A stretch of 64,000 bases of DNA from Streptomyces sp. PCS3-D2 (GTDB lineage Bacteria; Actinomycetota; Actinomycetes; Streptomycetales; Streptomycetaceae). The stretch is taken from NCBI RefSeq assembly GCF_000612545.2, contig NZ_CP097800.1, positions 248,001 to 312,000 on the forward strand. Reading direction: 5' to 3'. A model generated the notes under the pieces. The model was not told the origin of the DNA. It saw only the letters and a program-made list of their open reading frames with translations, and did no database searches. The translations under genes were made by a program, and so were the position numbers. Positions 1 to 10,876 of the stretch are shown piece after piece; position 1 is the stretch's first letter, and each line of letters opens with the position of its first letter.

Positions 1-606
1 CACGACGGTGTAGGCGGACGGTGTGTTGACGGAGATCTGGTAGGAGGCCTTGTCGGCCGGGCGATCGTTGCACGGGTACCAGGAGGGGGCACCCACGGGC
101 TGGCTGGCCACGAGCGCGCCGTCGGTCAGCTCCTCCCAGCCGAGACCGCCCCACGGGCTGCGCACCGGCTTGGGGTTACCCGACCAGTGCACGTCGACGG
201 TGAAGGCGGCACCGGCGGGCAGCGGCTTGGCCGGCCGGATGCGCAGCCTGCCGCCCCGATGGGTGTACTGCGGTGCCCGCCCGTTGACCAGGACACGGCC
301 CAGCTTGAAATCGGCCAGGTTCAGGTGGAACTCGGTGAGCGGCGCACGCCCGGCGATCGCGCTGAGGCGGCCGGTGCCGGCCAGCCGATTGGGGCCGGGA
401 CGGTAGTCCAGGGCGAGCTCGTACCGGTGCACACGGTAACGGGAGTCGCCGTTGGCCGGAAAGTACGGATCCGATACCGCTGTGGTCTGGCCGCTCACTG
501 CCGCATCCGCTCCCTGCGCCGTGCTCGTACGCCGTGCTGGTGTGCCCCTGCCGATCCTGCTGCCGCTCCCGGCCCGGCCGGCGCCACCGCCCCTCAGGGC
601 CGCCAC
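1..606 (-). CDS. M1 family metallopeptidase, N-terminal part (cut by window edge)
   Basis: Reading the minus strand from a GTG at 606 gives an open frame to position 1. Its sequence YRVHRYELALDYRP...LAGTGRLSAIAG...PAGAAFTVDVHWSGNPKP...GAPSWYPCNDRPADKASY is the N-terminal beta domain of M1 (aminopeptidase N-like) zinc peptidases; the catalytic HExxH domain lies outside the window. The GTG overlaps the last codons of the upstream Pls-type synthetase by 13 bases, so the genes look translationally coupled; an alternative GTG lies at 498. No signal peptide is evident from either start. Inference: the peptidase acts on, or protects against, the product of the synthetase. Epsilon-polylysine producers are known to carry polylysine-degrading aminopeptidase activity. 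The family call is firm, the substrate is not. Confidence 0.85.
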   Translation of the reverse strand, partial: MAALRGGGAGRAGSGSRIGRGTPARRTSTAQGADAAVSGQTTAVSDPYFPANGDSRYRVHRYELALDYRPGPNRLAGTGRLSAIAGRAPLTEFHLNLADFKLGRVLVNGRAPQYTHRGGRLRIRPAKPLPAGAAFTVDVHWSGNPKPVRSPWGGLGWEELTDGALVASQPVGAPSWYPCNDRPADKASYQISVNTPSAYTVV

Positions 607-3600
607 GCCTCGATCGGGTTGCCCAGCCAGCGGGTGTCGGCGGGGACGGACTCCCCGGCCATCACCAGGGAGGCGGGACCCAGGGTGCTGCGTGCCCCGA
701 CCGTACTGCCGGGCAGGACGATTCCGCCCGGGCCCAGAGTGGCGCCCTCGCGGAGGACCACAGTATCCGTCCTCAAGATCCGGTCGTGGAAGAGGTGTGT
801 CTGCAGCACGCAGCCCCGGTTCACGCTCACCCCGTCGCCCAGTGTGACCAGGTCGCTCTCGGGCAGCCAGTAGCTCTCGCACCACACGCCGCGGCCGATC
901 CGGGCACCGAGCCCCCGCAGCCACAGGGTCATCAGCGCAGTGCCCGGCACGGATCCGGCCAACCAGGGGACGGCCAGGACCTCGACGAAGGTGTCGGCGA
1001 GCTCGTTGCGCCACACGAAGCCGCTCCACAGCGGGTGCTCTCCCGGCCGGTGCCGGCCCACCAGGAGCCACTTCGCGCCGACCGCCACGCAGCAGGCGGC
1101 CGTTCCGGCGGCCAGCAGGACGGCGCCCGAGAGCAGTACGGCGCCCCAAACGCCCAGGCCGCTCCACGCGGTCAGCGCGCTCAGCGCCGCCACGGCCAGT
1201 ACGGCCAGGGCGGCCGAACAGAACACGGGGACGAGGCGGCACAGCTCCACGAGGCCGCGCGCCCACAGCAGGCGCGCCGGCGGGTCGTAGGTCCGGCTGC
1301 GGTCGGTGTCGGCGCTGGAACGGGGCAGCCTGACCGGCGGCAGGCCCAGGTACGAGCTGCCCTTCTTGGCCTTCTTCGGTGCCGCGGAGAGCACGCCGAC
1401 CAGGCCGTCGTCCGGCACCGCGCGGCCGGGTGCGGCCATGCCGGAATTGCCCAGGAAGGCTCGGCGGCCGATCGCGGAGTGTCCGATCCGCACCCAGCCG
1501 CCGCCCAGCTCGAAGGGGGCGGTGAGGGTGTCGTCGGCCAGGAAGGCGCCTTCGCCCACCGTGGTGAGGCTCGGCAGCGCCAGTACGGTGGAGACCTCGG
1601 CGCCGCGGCCGATCTTCATGCCGAGCAGGCGCAGCCAGACCGGTGTGATCAGCCCGGCGTAGAGCGGGAAGAGGGTCTCCCTGGCCAGGTCCATCAGTTG
1701 GGTGACCGTCCAGGCCTGCCAGCCGATCCGGCTGTGCGTCGGATGGTTCCCGGCGCGCAGGCCGAGGCTGAGCAGGCGTACGGCGGCCAGTAGGAGCAGT
1801 GCGTAGGCGAGGCCGAAGGCGAGGGCCGCGGGCACTACGGCGCACAGCGCTCCGCGCAGGGCCGCGGCGAGTCCGGCGTCCGCGGGCACGAAGCTGCTCA
1901 GCACCAGCAGGGCGGGCACCGTGGCGAGGACGGGCAGCGCCGTGAGGCCGAAGCCGGTGATCCCGTACATGGCCCGCCAGTGGACGGCCCGCGGCGGGCG
2001 CCCGTCAGGCCAGTTCCGCTTGGCCCTGCCGAGTTTGGCGGCGGGCGCTCCGGCCCAGCGCTGGCCGGTCGGAACGGTCCCGGCGACGGCGGAGCCCGGG
2101 GCCACCTCGGCCCGCTTGCCGATGCGCGCCCCGGGGAAGAGCACACTGCGGGTGCCGACCACCGCTCCGGCGCCGACCTTGACGGGCCCGATCTCCAGCT
2201 GGTCCCCGTCCAGCCAGTGTCCGCGGAGGTCGACCTCGGACTCGACGGCGCAGCCGCGGCCGAGCTTGAGCATGCCGGTGACGGGGGGCAGGGCGTGCAG
2301 GTCGACCTCGGGACCGACCTTGGCACCGAGGGCCCGCGCGTAGCGTTCGAGCCAGGAGCCGGTCAGGGCGGTCGCGCCCGCGTACTCGGCCAGGCGCTCG
2401 GCGGTCCAGAGCCTGAGGTGCACGCTGCCGCCGCGCGGGTACCGTCCGGGCCGTACCCCGCGCAGGAGCAGGCGTGCGCCGCCGGCGGCGACGGCCAGCC
2501 GGCCCGGAGGGCTGAAGAGCAGGACGGCGCCGACGGCGACGAGCCACCAGGAGGCGGTCGGCGCCCACGGGTAGGGTCCGAACCGGTGCAGCACGTTGCC
2601 CAGCGCCAGCAGCGCGACCGTCCAGCGCAGGCCGAGGACGGTGAGCAGCGGGAGCAGCAGGAGCGACTGGAGGGCCTGGGAGTGGAGGGGGACCGGTGCG
2701 ACGGGGCGGATCGCGCCCTCGTGGGTCACCGACTTCTCCAAGCGGCGGGCCAGCCTGCGCAGGGTGGGCTGCTGGTAGATGTCGAGCACGGCCGCGTTCG
2801 GATAGCGGGTCCGCAGCCGGGTGGTGAGGCGGGCGGCGGCGAGGCTGTTCCCGCCGATCGCGAAGAAGTCGTCGCCGGCGCCGGTGACGGGCGCGCCGAG
2901 GGTTTCGCGCCACTGCTCCGCGAGCCAGGCCTCGGTGCCGTGGAGCTCTTCGGCCGGGCCGGCGGTCTCCAGGTCGGGCAGCGGCCAGGGCAGCGCGTCG
3001 CGGTCCACCTTGCCGGAGGTGCGGGTGGGCAGTTCGGTGACGGGCGCGAGGAGGGGTACCAGGGCGGCGGGGAGTTCGGCGCGCAGCCGTTCGACGGCTG
3101 CGGCGCGGTCCCAGCCGTCCTGGGTGACCAGGTAGCCGACCAGCAGTTGGTTTCCGCTGCGCGCGGTGCGGACGGCGGCCGCGGCGCCGGCCACGTGCGG
3201 CAGGGCCTGGAGGGCGGCGTCGACCTCGCCGAGTTCGATGCGGCGACCGCCGAGTTTGATCTGCTCATCCGCGCGGCCGAGGAAGACGAGCCCTTCGGGT
3301 TCCGCGCGGACGAGATCGCCGCTGCGGTAGGCGCGCTGCCAGCCCAGGGACGGGAGGGGGGCGTACTTCTCGGCGTCCTTGTCGGGGTCGAGGTAGCGGG
3401 CCAGGCCGACGCCGCCGATGACGAGCTCACCGCTGCCGCCCATGGGCACCGGTTCCCCGCAGCCGTCGACGACGGCGAGTTCCCAGCCGTCGAGCGGGAG
3501 GCCGATGCGGACGGGTTCGCCGCCGGTCAGGAGGGCGGCGCAGGCGACGACGGTCGCTTCGGTGGGACCGTAGGTGTTCCACACCTCGCGGCCCTCGGTG

Positions 3601-4535
3601 ACCAGGCGCTGGGTCAGTTCGGGCGGACAGGCCTCGCCGCCGAAGACGAGCAGCCGGACCTCGGCGAGGGCCTCGGGCTCCCAGAGGGAGGCCAGGGTCG
3701 GCACGGTGGAGACCACGGTGATCTCCTGCTCGACCAGCCAGGGGCCGAGGTCGGCGCCGCTGCGGACCTGGCTGCGCGGGACGGGTACGAGGCAGGCACC
3801 GTGGCGCCAGGCCAGCCACATCTCCTCACAGGAGGCATCGAAGGCGACGGACAGGCCGGCCATGACCCGGTCGCCGGGGCCGAGTGGTTCCTCGGTGAGG
3901 AACAGTGCGGCTTCGGCGTCGACGAAGGCGGCGGCGCTGCGGTGGGTGACGGCGACGCCCTTGGGCCTTCCGGTGGAGCCCGAGGTGAAGATGATCCACG
4001 CGTCGTGCCCGGGGCCGGGGCGCGCGGAGCGGTCACCGGCGCCGGGGCGGGGCGCGCGGAGGGTGTCGATGCGCCGTCCAGCGCCCACGACCGCCCGCAC
4101 TCCGGCTTCGCCGAAGACCAGGTCGGCCCGTTCGTCCGGGTCCTCCGCATCGACGGGCACGTAGGCGGCGCCCGCGGCGAGGACGGCCAGGATCGCCACG
4201 TACAGCTCGTTGGTACCGGACGGGACGCGTACGCCCACCCGATCCCCGCCGCCGACCCCGGCGTCGGCGAGGGCGCGGCGGCCGCGGTCGACCTCGGCGG
4301 CCAGGGCCCGGTAGCTGAGGCGGGTGACGCCGTCGTCCAGGGCCGGTTCGTCGGGGTACGCCCGTACGGAGGCTTCGAAGACGTCGATGAGGGTACGGGG
4401 CGGGGCGGCGGGCCCGGCGCGGAACCGTGCGGACTTGCCGGGCTCCTCGTGCGGTCCCGTGCCCGTGGCCGGGGTGCCGTACGGGCCGCCGTCGTCGAGG
4501 AGAGCGAGTTCAGAGCGTTCGGGTGTGGCTGGCAT
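594..4535 (-). CDS. pls: Pls-type membrane-bound NRPS (epsilon-poly-L-lysine synthetase homologue)
   Basis: 1313 aa. Domain order: adenylation domain (about 50-530), with FTSGSTGRPKG, NTYGPTEA, YRSGDL, GGRRIELGEVDAAL and the catalytic Lys in RTSGKVDRDALP; then a carrier domain with the phosphopantetheine Ser in GGNSLAAARL; then about 690 residues of membrane segments alternating with three left-handed beta-helix (acetyltransferase-like) modules, each rich in G-x-G-A-x-hexapeptides. There is no condensation or thioesterase domain. This is the architecture of Streptomyces Pls, which polymerises lysine through its epsilon-amine. Hand alignment to GrsA gives a pocket code near DAESVGTVVK, close to the published Lys code DAESIGSVCK. 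The ATG at 4535 is preferred over one at 4574 because GAGGG precedes it at normal spacing. Exact product (polylysine versus a related polycation) is inference. Confidence 0.9.
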   Translation of the reverse strand: MPATPERSELALLDDGGPYGTPATGTGPHEEPGKSARFRAGPAAPPRTLIDVFEASVRAYPDEPALDDGVTRLSYRALAAEVDRGRRALADAGVGGGDRVGVRVPSGTNELYVAILAVLAAGAAYVPVDAEDPDERADLVFGEAGVRAVVGAGRRIDTLRAPRPGAGDRSARPGPGHDAWIIFTSGSTGRPKGVAVTHRSAAAFVDAEAALFLTEEPLGPGDRVMAGLSVAFDASCEEMWLAWRHGACLVPVPRSQVRSGADLGPWLVEQEITVVSTVPTLASLWEPEALAEVRLLVFGGEACPPELTQRLVTEGREVWNTYGPTEATVVACAALLTGGEPVRIGLPLDGWELAVVDGCGEPVPMGGSGELVIGGVGLARYLDPDKDAEKYAPLPSLGWQRAYRSGDLVRAEPEGLVFLGRADEQIKLGGRRIELGEVDAALQALPHVAGAAAAVRTARSGNQLLVGYLVTQDGWDRAAAVERLRAELPAALVPLLAPVTELPTRTSGKVDRDALPWPLPDLETAGPAEELHGTEAWLAEQWRETLGAPVTGAGDDFFAIGGNSLAAARLTTRLRTRYPNAAVLDIYQQPTLRRLARRLEKSVTHEGAIRPVAPVPLHSQALQSLLLLPLLTVLGLRWTVALLALGNVLHRFGPYPWAPTASWWLVAVGAVLLFSPPGRLAVAAGGARLLLRGVRPGRYPRGGSVHLRLWTAERLAEYAGATALTGSWLERYARALGAKVGPEVDLHALPPVTGMLKLGRGCAVESEVDLRGHWLDGDQLEIGPVKVGAGAVVGTRSVLFPGARIGKRAEVAPGSAVAGTVPTGQRWAGAPAAKLGRAKRNWPDGRPPRAVHWRAMYGITGFGLTALPVLATVPALLVLSSFVPADAGLAAALRGALCAVVPAALAFGLAYALLLLAAVRLLSLGLRAGNHPTHSRIGWQAWTVTQLMDLARETLFPLYAGLITPVWLRLLGMKIGRGAEVSTVLALPSLTTVGEGAFLADDTLTAPFELGGGWVRIGHSAIGRRAFLGNSGMAAPGRAVPDDGLVGVLSAAPKKAKKGSSYLGLPPVRLPRSSADTDRSRTYDPPARLLWARGLVELCRLVPVFCSAALAVLAVAALSALTAWSGLGVWGAVLLSGAVLLAAGTAACCVAVGAKWLLVGRHRPGEHPLWSGFVWRNELADTFVEVLAVPWLAGSVPGTALMTLWLRGLGARIGRGVWCESYWLPESDLVTLGDGVSVNRGCVLQTHLFHDRILRTDTVVLREGATLGPGGIVLPGSTVGARSTLGPASLVMAGESVPADTRWLGNPIEAWRP

Positions 4536-4746
4536 CGGCCCTCGCGTGTCGTTCCGGCAGGTGGTCCGGTTCATCGGCGGAGACGCTTTTCACCCTTTTT
4601 GTTCCGGTCTGTCGCCGAACAACCCACCAGCGTAGTACGCGGTCGAGGATTTTCTCGTTGAAGCGTCGGGTGTGGCCGGTTGGCGACGGTCGGCGGGCCG
4701 GCGCACCCGATCGAGCCGGGCAGGGGCTGCGGGCAGGCCGCCGGAA

Positions 4747-4771
4747 GGGTCAGGTCGCCGCGATCGGGTAT
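4747..4771 (+). promoter_or_regulatory. Putative SigB/SigF-type promoter of the downstream sigma gene
   Basis: GGGT at 4747-4750, a 15-nt spacer and GGGTAT at 4766-4771 fit the Streptomyces general-stress consensus GNNT-N14-16-GGGTAC/T. The -10 element lies within a 15-nt inverted repeat (CGGGT-ATATA-ACCCG, 4765-4779), one of the few AT-rich spots nearby. The sigma-factor start is 73 bases downstream of the -10, suggesting autoregulation. Confidence 0.5.
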
Positions 4772-4843
4772 ATAACCCGACGGGAAACCCACGACGGCCC
4801 CGTTGCGCTCCGGCGCAGCCCCCCGACCCGTCGGAGGACGCTC

Positions 4844-5740
4844 ATGACCCCTCTGTCCCGCAACACCCTGGACCCTGTCCATACCGGGACCACGGTGGAG
4901 GGCATCGACATCCCGGAGAACCCCCTCGCCGTCAGCACCGACGACGCGAGGAGCCTGTCCGTGGCGCTCTTCCACCGTCTGCGCTCCCTGGACGAGGGCA
5001 CGCCGGAGTACTCCTACGTCCGCAACACCCTGGTGGAGCTGAACCTCAGCCTGGTGAGGTACGCGGCCCGGCGCTTCCGCAACCGCAGCGAACCCTTCGA
5101 AGACATCGTGCAGGTCGGCACCATCGGCCTGATCAAGGCCATCAACCGGTACGACGTCGAGCGCGGGGTCGAGTTCGCCACCTTCGCCGTGCCGACGGTC
5201 ACGGGCGAGATGAAGCGCTTCTTCCGGGACACCAGCTGGTCCGTGAAGGTGCCGCGGCGCCTGCAGGAGCTGCGCCTGGACATGGCCAAATGCTGCGACG
5301 CGATGGAGCAGGACCTGGGCCGCCGGCCGACCGACCACGAACTCGCGGAACAGCTCGGCGTCAGCGACGACGCGCTGGCCGAGGGCCGGCAGGCCGCCAA
5401 CTGCTACGTCGCCGAATCCCTCAGCACCTCCGTCGGCCAGGACGCGGACGGCGGCGCGCTGCCGCGTTCCCTGGGCAGCGAGGAGGAGGCGTACGAGCGC
5501 ATCGAGGACCTGGAGACGCTGAAGCCGCTGCTGACCGCGCTGGGTGAGCGCGACCGGCTGGTGCTGCGCCTGCGCTTCGGCGAGGAACTCACCCAGTCGC
5601 AGATCGGCGAGCGCCTCGGCATCTCGCAGATGCACGTGTCGAGGCTGCTGAGCCGGATCATGGACCGGCTGCGGGCCGGGATGCTGGAAGACCCCGACGA
5701 CACCGGGGCGCCCGAGGACGGCGACGCCGGCGCACCCTGA
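4844..5740 (+). CDS. SigB/SigF/SigG-family RNA polymerase sigma factor
   Basis: 298 aa. The ATG at 4844 follows GGAGGACGCTC. Region 2 reads LVRYAARRFRNRSEPFEDIVQVGTIGLIKAINRYD, followed by FATFAVPTVTGEMKRFFRD and WSVKVPRRLQEL, typical of the group-3 SigB/F/G sigma factors that drive stress and sporulation genes in Streptomyces. Region 3 (GRRPTDHELAEQLGVSDD) and region 4 (LGERDRLVLRLRFGEELTQSQIGERLGISQMHVSRLLSRI) are intact. An RsbW-like kinase and a STAS protein lie convergently downstream, so a partner-switching circuit is plausible, though Streptomyces has many such proteins and the pairing is not proven. Which of the several Streptomyces paralogues it corresponds to cannot be decided here. 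Confidence 0.93.
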   Translation: MTPLSRNTLDPVHTGTTVEGIDIPENPLAVSTDDARSLSVALFHRLRSLDEGTPEYSYVRNTLVELNLSLVRYAARRFRNRSEPFEDIVQVGTIGLIKAINRYDVERGVEFATFAVPTVTGEMKRFFRDTSWSVKVPRRLQELRLDMAKCCDAMEQDLGRRPTDHELAEQLGVSDDALAEGRQAANCYVAESLSTSVGQDADGGALPRSLGSEEEAYERIEDLETLKPLLTALGERDRLVLRLRFGEELTQSQIGERLGISQMHVSRLLSRIMDRLRAGMLEDPDDTGAPEDGDAGAP

Positions 5741-5750
5741 GACCACGGCA

Positions 5751-5779
5751 CGGCCCGGGCGGCGCCGGCCACCGGGCCG
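5751..5779. terminator. Possible bidirectional hairpin
   Basis: CGGCCCGG at 5751-5758 pairs with CCGGGCCG at 5772-5779 between the convergent sigma and ATPase genes. The stem is only 8 bp and there is no T-tract. Confidence 0.35.
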
Positions 5780-5783
5780 CCGG

Positions 5784-6233
5784 TCACCACGACACGGTCT
5801 GCGGTCCCCGAGCACCGTCCGGGGACCGCAGCGGCGAGTCGATCTCGGCCCACACGCACTTGCCGTCCGCGAGGGGCAGCGTGCCCCAGCGGCGGGCGAT
5901 CCGCTCCACGATGAGCAGCCCGTACCCGCCCGGCCGGGCCGGATCCGGTCGTGAGCGCGCCGCGGGGGCGGCGGGGTCGCTGTCGGTGACCTCGACGCGC
6001 AGCAGGTCGTCCGTGCACACCAGCAGGAGTGTGCGGGGTCCGCCCGCGTGCAGGCAGGCGTTGGCGACGACCTCGGACACCAACAGCAGGACGTCCTCCG
6101 CGTCGTCGCGGGCGTCCGGCATCCACTTCCAGTCGACGAGGGCGTCACGGGTGAAGTCACGGCAACGGGTGACGACGTCCGTCATGCCCGTCAGCAGGAT
6201 GCCCCGCCTCCGGTCGGGGGACCGCGGCTCCAT
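5784..6233 (-). CDS. RsbW/SpoIIAB-like ATP-binding regulatory kinase
   Basis: 149 aa from the ATG at 6233, which is preceded by GGGAGGAG at good spacing; a GTG at 6251 would overlap the STAS stop codon. The HATPase_c fold of anti-sigma kinases is visible: N-box DVLLLVSEVVANACLHAGG, then LRVEVTDSDP, then GGYGLLIVERIARRWGTLP. Such proteins bind a sigma factor or phosphorylate a STAS antagonist. The gene follows the STAS gene in the same direction with 14 bases between them, forming a likely antagonist-kinase operon, and converges on the sigma gene. Many Streptomyces RsbW-like proteins have partners elsewhere, so the target is inferred. Confidence 0.88.
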   Translation of the reverse strand: MEPRSPDRRRGILLTGMTDVVTRCRDFTRDALVDWKWMPDARDDAEDVLLLVSEVVANACLHAGGPRTLLLVCTDDLLRVEVTDSDPAAPAARSRPDPARPGGYGLLIVERIARRWGTLPLADGKCVWAEIDSPLRSPDGARGPQTVSW

Positions 6234-6247
6234 GACGCGCTCCTCCC

Positions 6248-9687
<3,440 letters not shown>

Positions 9688-9689
<2 letters not shown>

Positions 9690-9705
9690 TCACTGATCAG
9701 TGATC
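9688..9705. repeat. 18-bp perfect palindrome at the katG stop codon
   Basis: GATCACTGA followed by TCAGTGATC, overlapping the TGA of katG. It sits just before a larger hairpin and may be part of the terminator or an mRNA 3'-end stabiliser. Confidence 0.6.
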
Positions 9706-9709
9706 ACCG

Positions 9710-9757
9710 GGTCCGGGCCCGGGTCGGCACCGTGCGGTGCCCGCCCGGGCCCGGACC
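9710..9757. terminator. Strong bidirectional terminator between katG and the PaaX gene
   Basis: Outer stem GGTCCGGGCCCGGG (9710-9723) with CCCGGGCCCGGACC (9744-9757), inner stem GGCACCG/CGGTGCC around a TG loop; a 21-bp nearly perfect hairpin lying between convergent genes. Confidence 0.85.
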
Positions 9758-9764
9758 GCTGTGC

Positions 9765-10604
9765 TCAGTCCTGCGCCGTAGCCTCCGGCAGACCGGTGAC
9801 CTCCCGGACGTGCCGCAGGGCGGGGGCGGCCAGCACGTCGTTCAGCCGCTGGAAGACCTGGCGGGCGGCCACCGCGTTCCAGTCGGCAGGGAGCAGTTCG
9901 GCGGGCAGACCGGGATCGAGGTAGGGCAGCCGCCGCCACTGCGTGAGCATCGGCACGTAGTGGCGGAACGCCTCGGCGCCCCCGATGTCGCACCGGTGCG
10001 ACAGGTCCGCGACGACAGGTGCGTAGGCGTCGGTGAAACCGGCGTACTGCTCCTCGATCGCGGGGAAGTCCCACCACGAACTGACCGTCCCGGGCAGGTC
10101 GCTGAAAGCGGCGTAGTCGGCGGCGAACAAGTGTACGTACGCACTGAGTCCGCGCCGCACGAGCATGTCGCGGGCGTCACCGAGGAGGCGGGCCGGCGCC
10201 AGCCACACGCCGGGGGCGATGTTCCCGAAGCCCAGCCACATCAGGCGGGTGCGCAGCTGGTAGCGGTACGCGCGCTCGGATTCCGGCACGGAGAAGACCG
10301 CCATCGCCCAGCCGTCGCTGAGCTTCGCCGGCTCCAGGCTGCCGAAGATGCGGCGGTCGCCCTCGTCGAAGACGGGGTGCGCGGCGGCGCTGAGCCGGTA
10401 GCCGGGGGCACCGCGGCGCTCCGGTTCCAAGACGCCCTTCTTCTTGAGCCGGGAGATCGCCGAGCGGGCGGCCGGGCCCTCGACGTCCAGTTCCGCCATC
10501 AGGGTCAGCAGGTCGGCGACGGAGATCCAGCCGCCCAGACGTCGCAGGAACGCCCCGTAGACCGTGTTGATCAACGAGCTGGGCCTGAGGGGACTGTCCG
10601 TCAT
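9765..10604 (-). CDS. PaaX-family transcriptional regulator
   Basis: 279 aa. The N-terminal winged helix (SLINTVYGAFLRRLGGWISVADLLTLMAELDVEGPAARSAISRLKKKGVLEPERR) and the long middle and C-terminal segments (WAMAVFSVPESERAYRYQLRTRLMWLGFGNIAPGVWLAP) are characteristic of PaaX, the phenylacetyl-CoA-responsive repressor family. No phenylacetate catabolic gene is nearby; the closest divergent gene is an MFS carboxylate symporter 272 bp away, so that transporter is the most likely local target. The ligand is unknown. Confidence 0.88.
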   Translation of the reverse strand: MTDSPLRPSSLINTVYGAFLRRLGGWISVADLLTLMAELDVEGPAARSAISRLKKKGVLEPERRGAPGYRLSAAAHPVFDEGDRRIFGSLEPAKLSDGWAMAVFSVPESERAYRYQLRTRLMWLGFGNIAPGVWLAPARLLGDARDMLVRRGLSAYVHLFAADYAAFSDLPGTVSSWWDFPAIEEQYAGFTDAYAPVVADLSHRCDIGGAEAFRHYVPMLTQWRRLPYLDPGLPAELLPADWNAVAARQVFQRLNDVLAAPALRHVREVTGLPEATAQD

Positions 10605-10876
10605 GATCGCCTTCCGTCGGGTGCGGTGGCGATCCTACCGAGCGGGCGGCCGCGGATCCCCGGGAGCGTGCGGCGGCGCGACGATCACGCCCGGGGGCCG
10701 AGGGAGCGGCCGCGGGTGACCGCCGAGGAGCGGGCACGACGGGCTGCTTCCTTAGCGGAACGTTAGATCTGCGCGACGGAGCTTGTCCGGGTATCACGGC
10801 GGCCACATGCTCTGGATCGTTCCCCCGACCGCGGGGCCGCCCCCTCTCCCGTCAGGGATTTCCCCCTGGAGCCGCC
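10605..10876. other. Divergent intergenic region (PaaX gene / MFS gene)
   Basis: 272 bp with no ORF of credible coding character. It must hold both promoters. The only low-GC patch is around 10745-10770 (CTTAGCGGAACGTTAGATC); I see no clean inverted repeat there. Confidence 0.5.

Noticed and set aside
1980-4661. 893-aa open frame on the plus strand opposite the synthetase
   Set aside because: Composition is a Gly/Asp/Arg/Ala shadow of the high-GC antisense gene; the minus-strand frame has full NRPS motifs.
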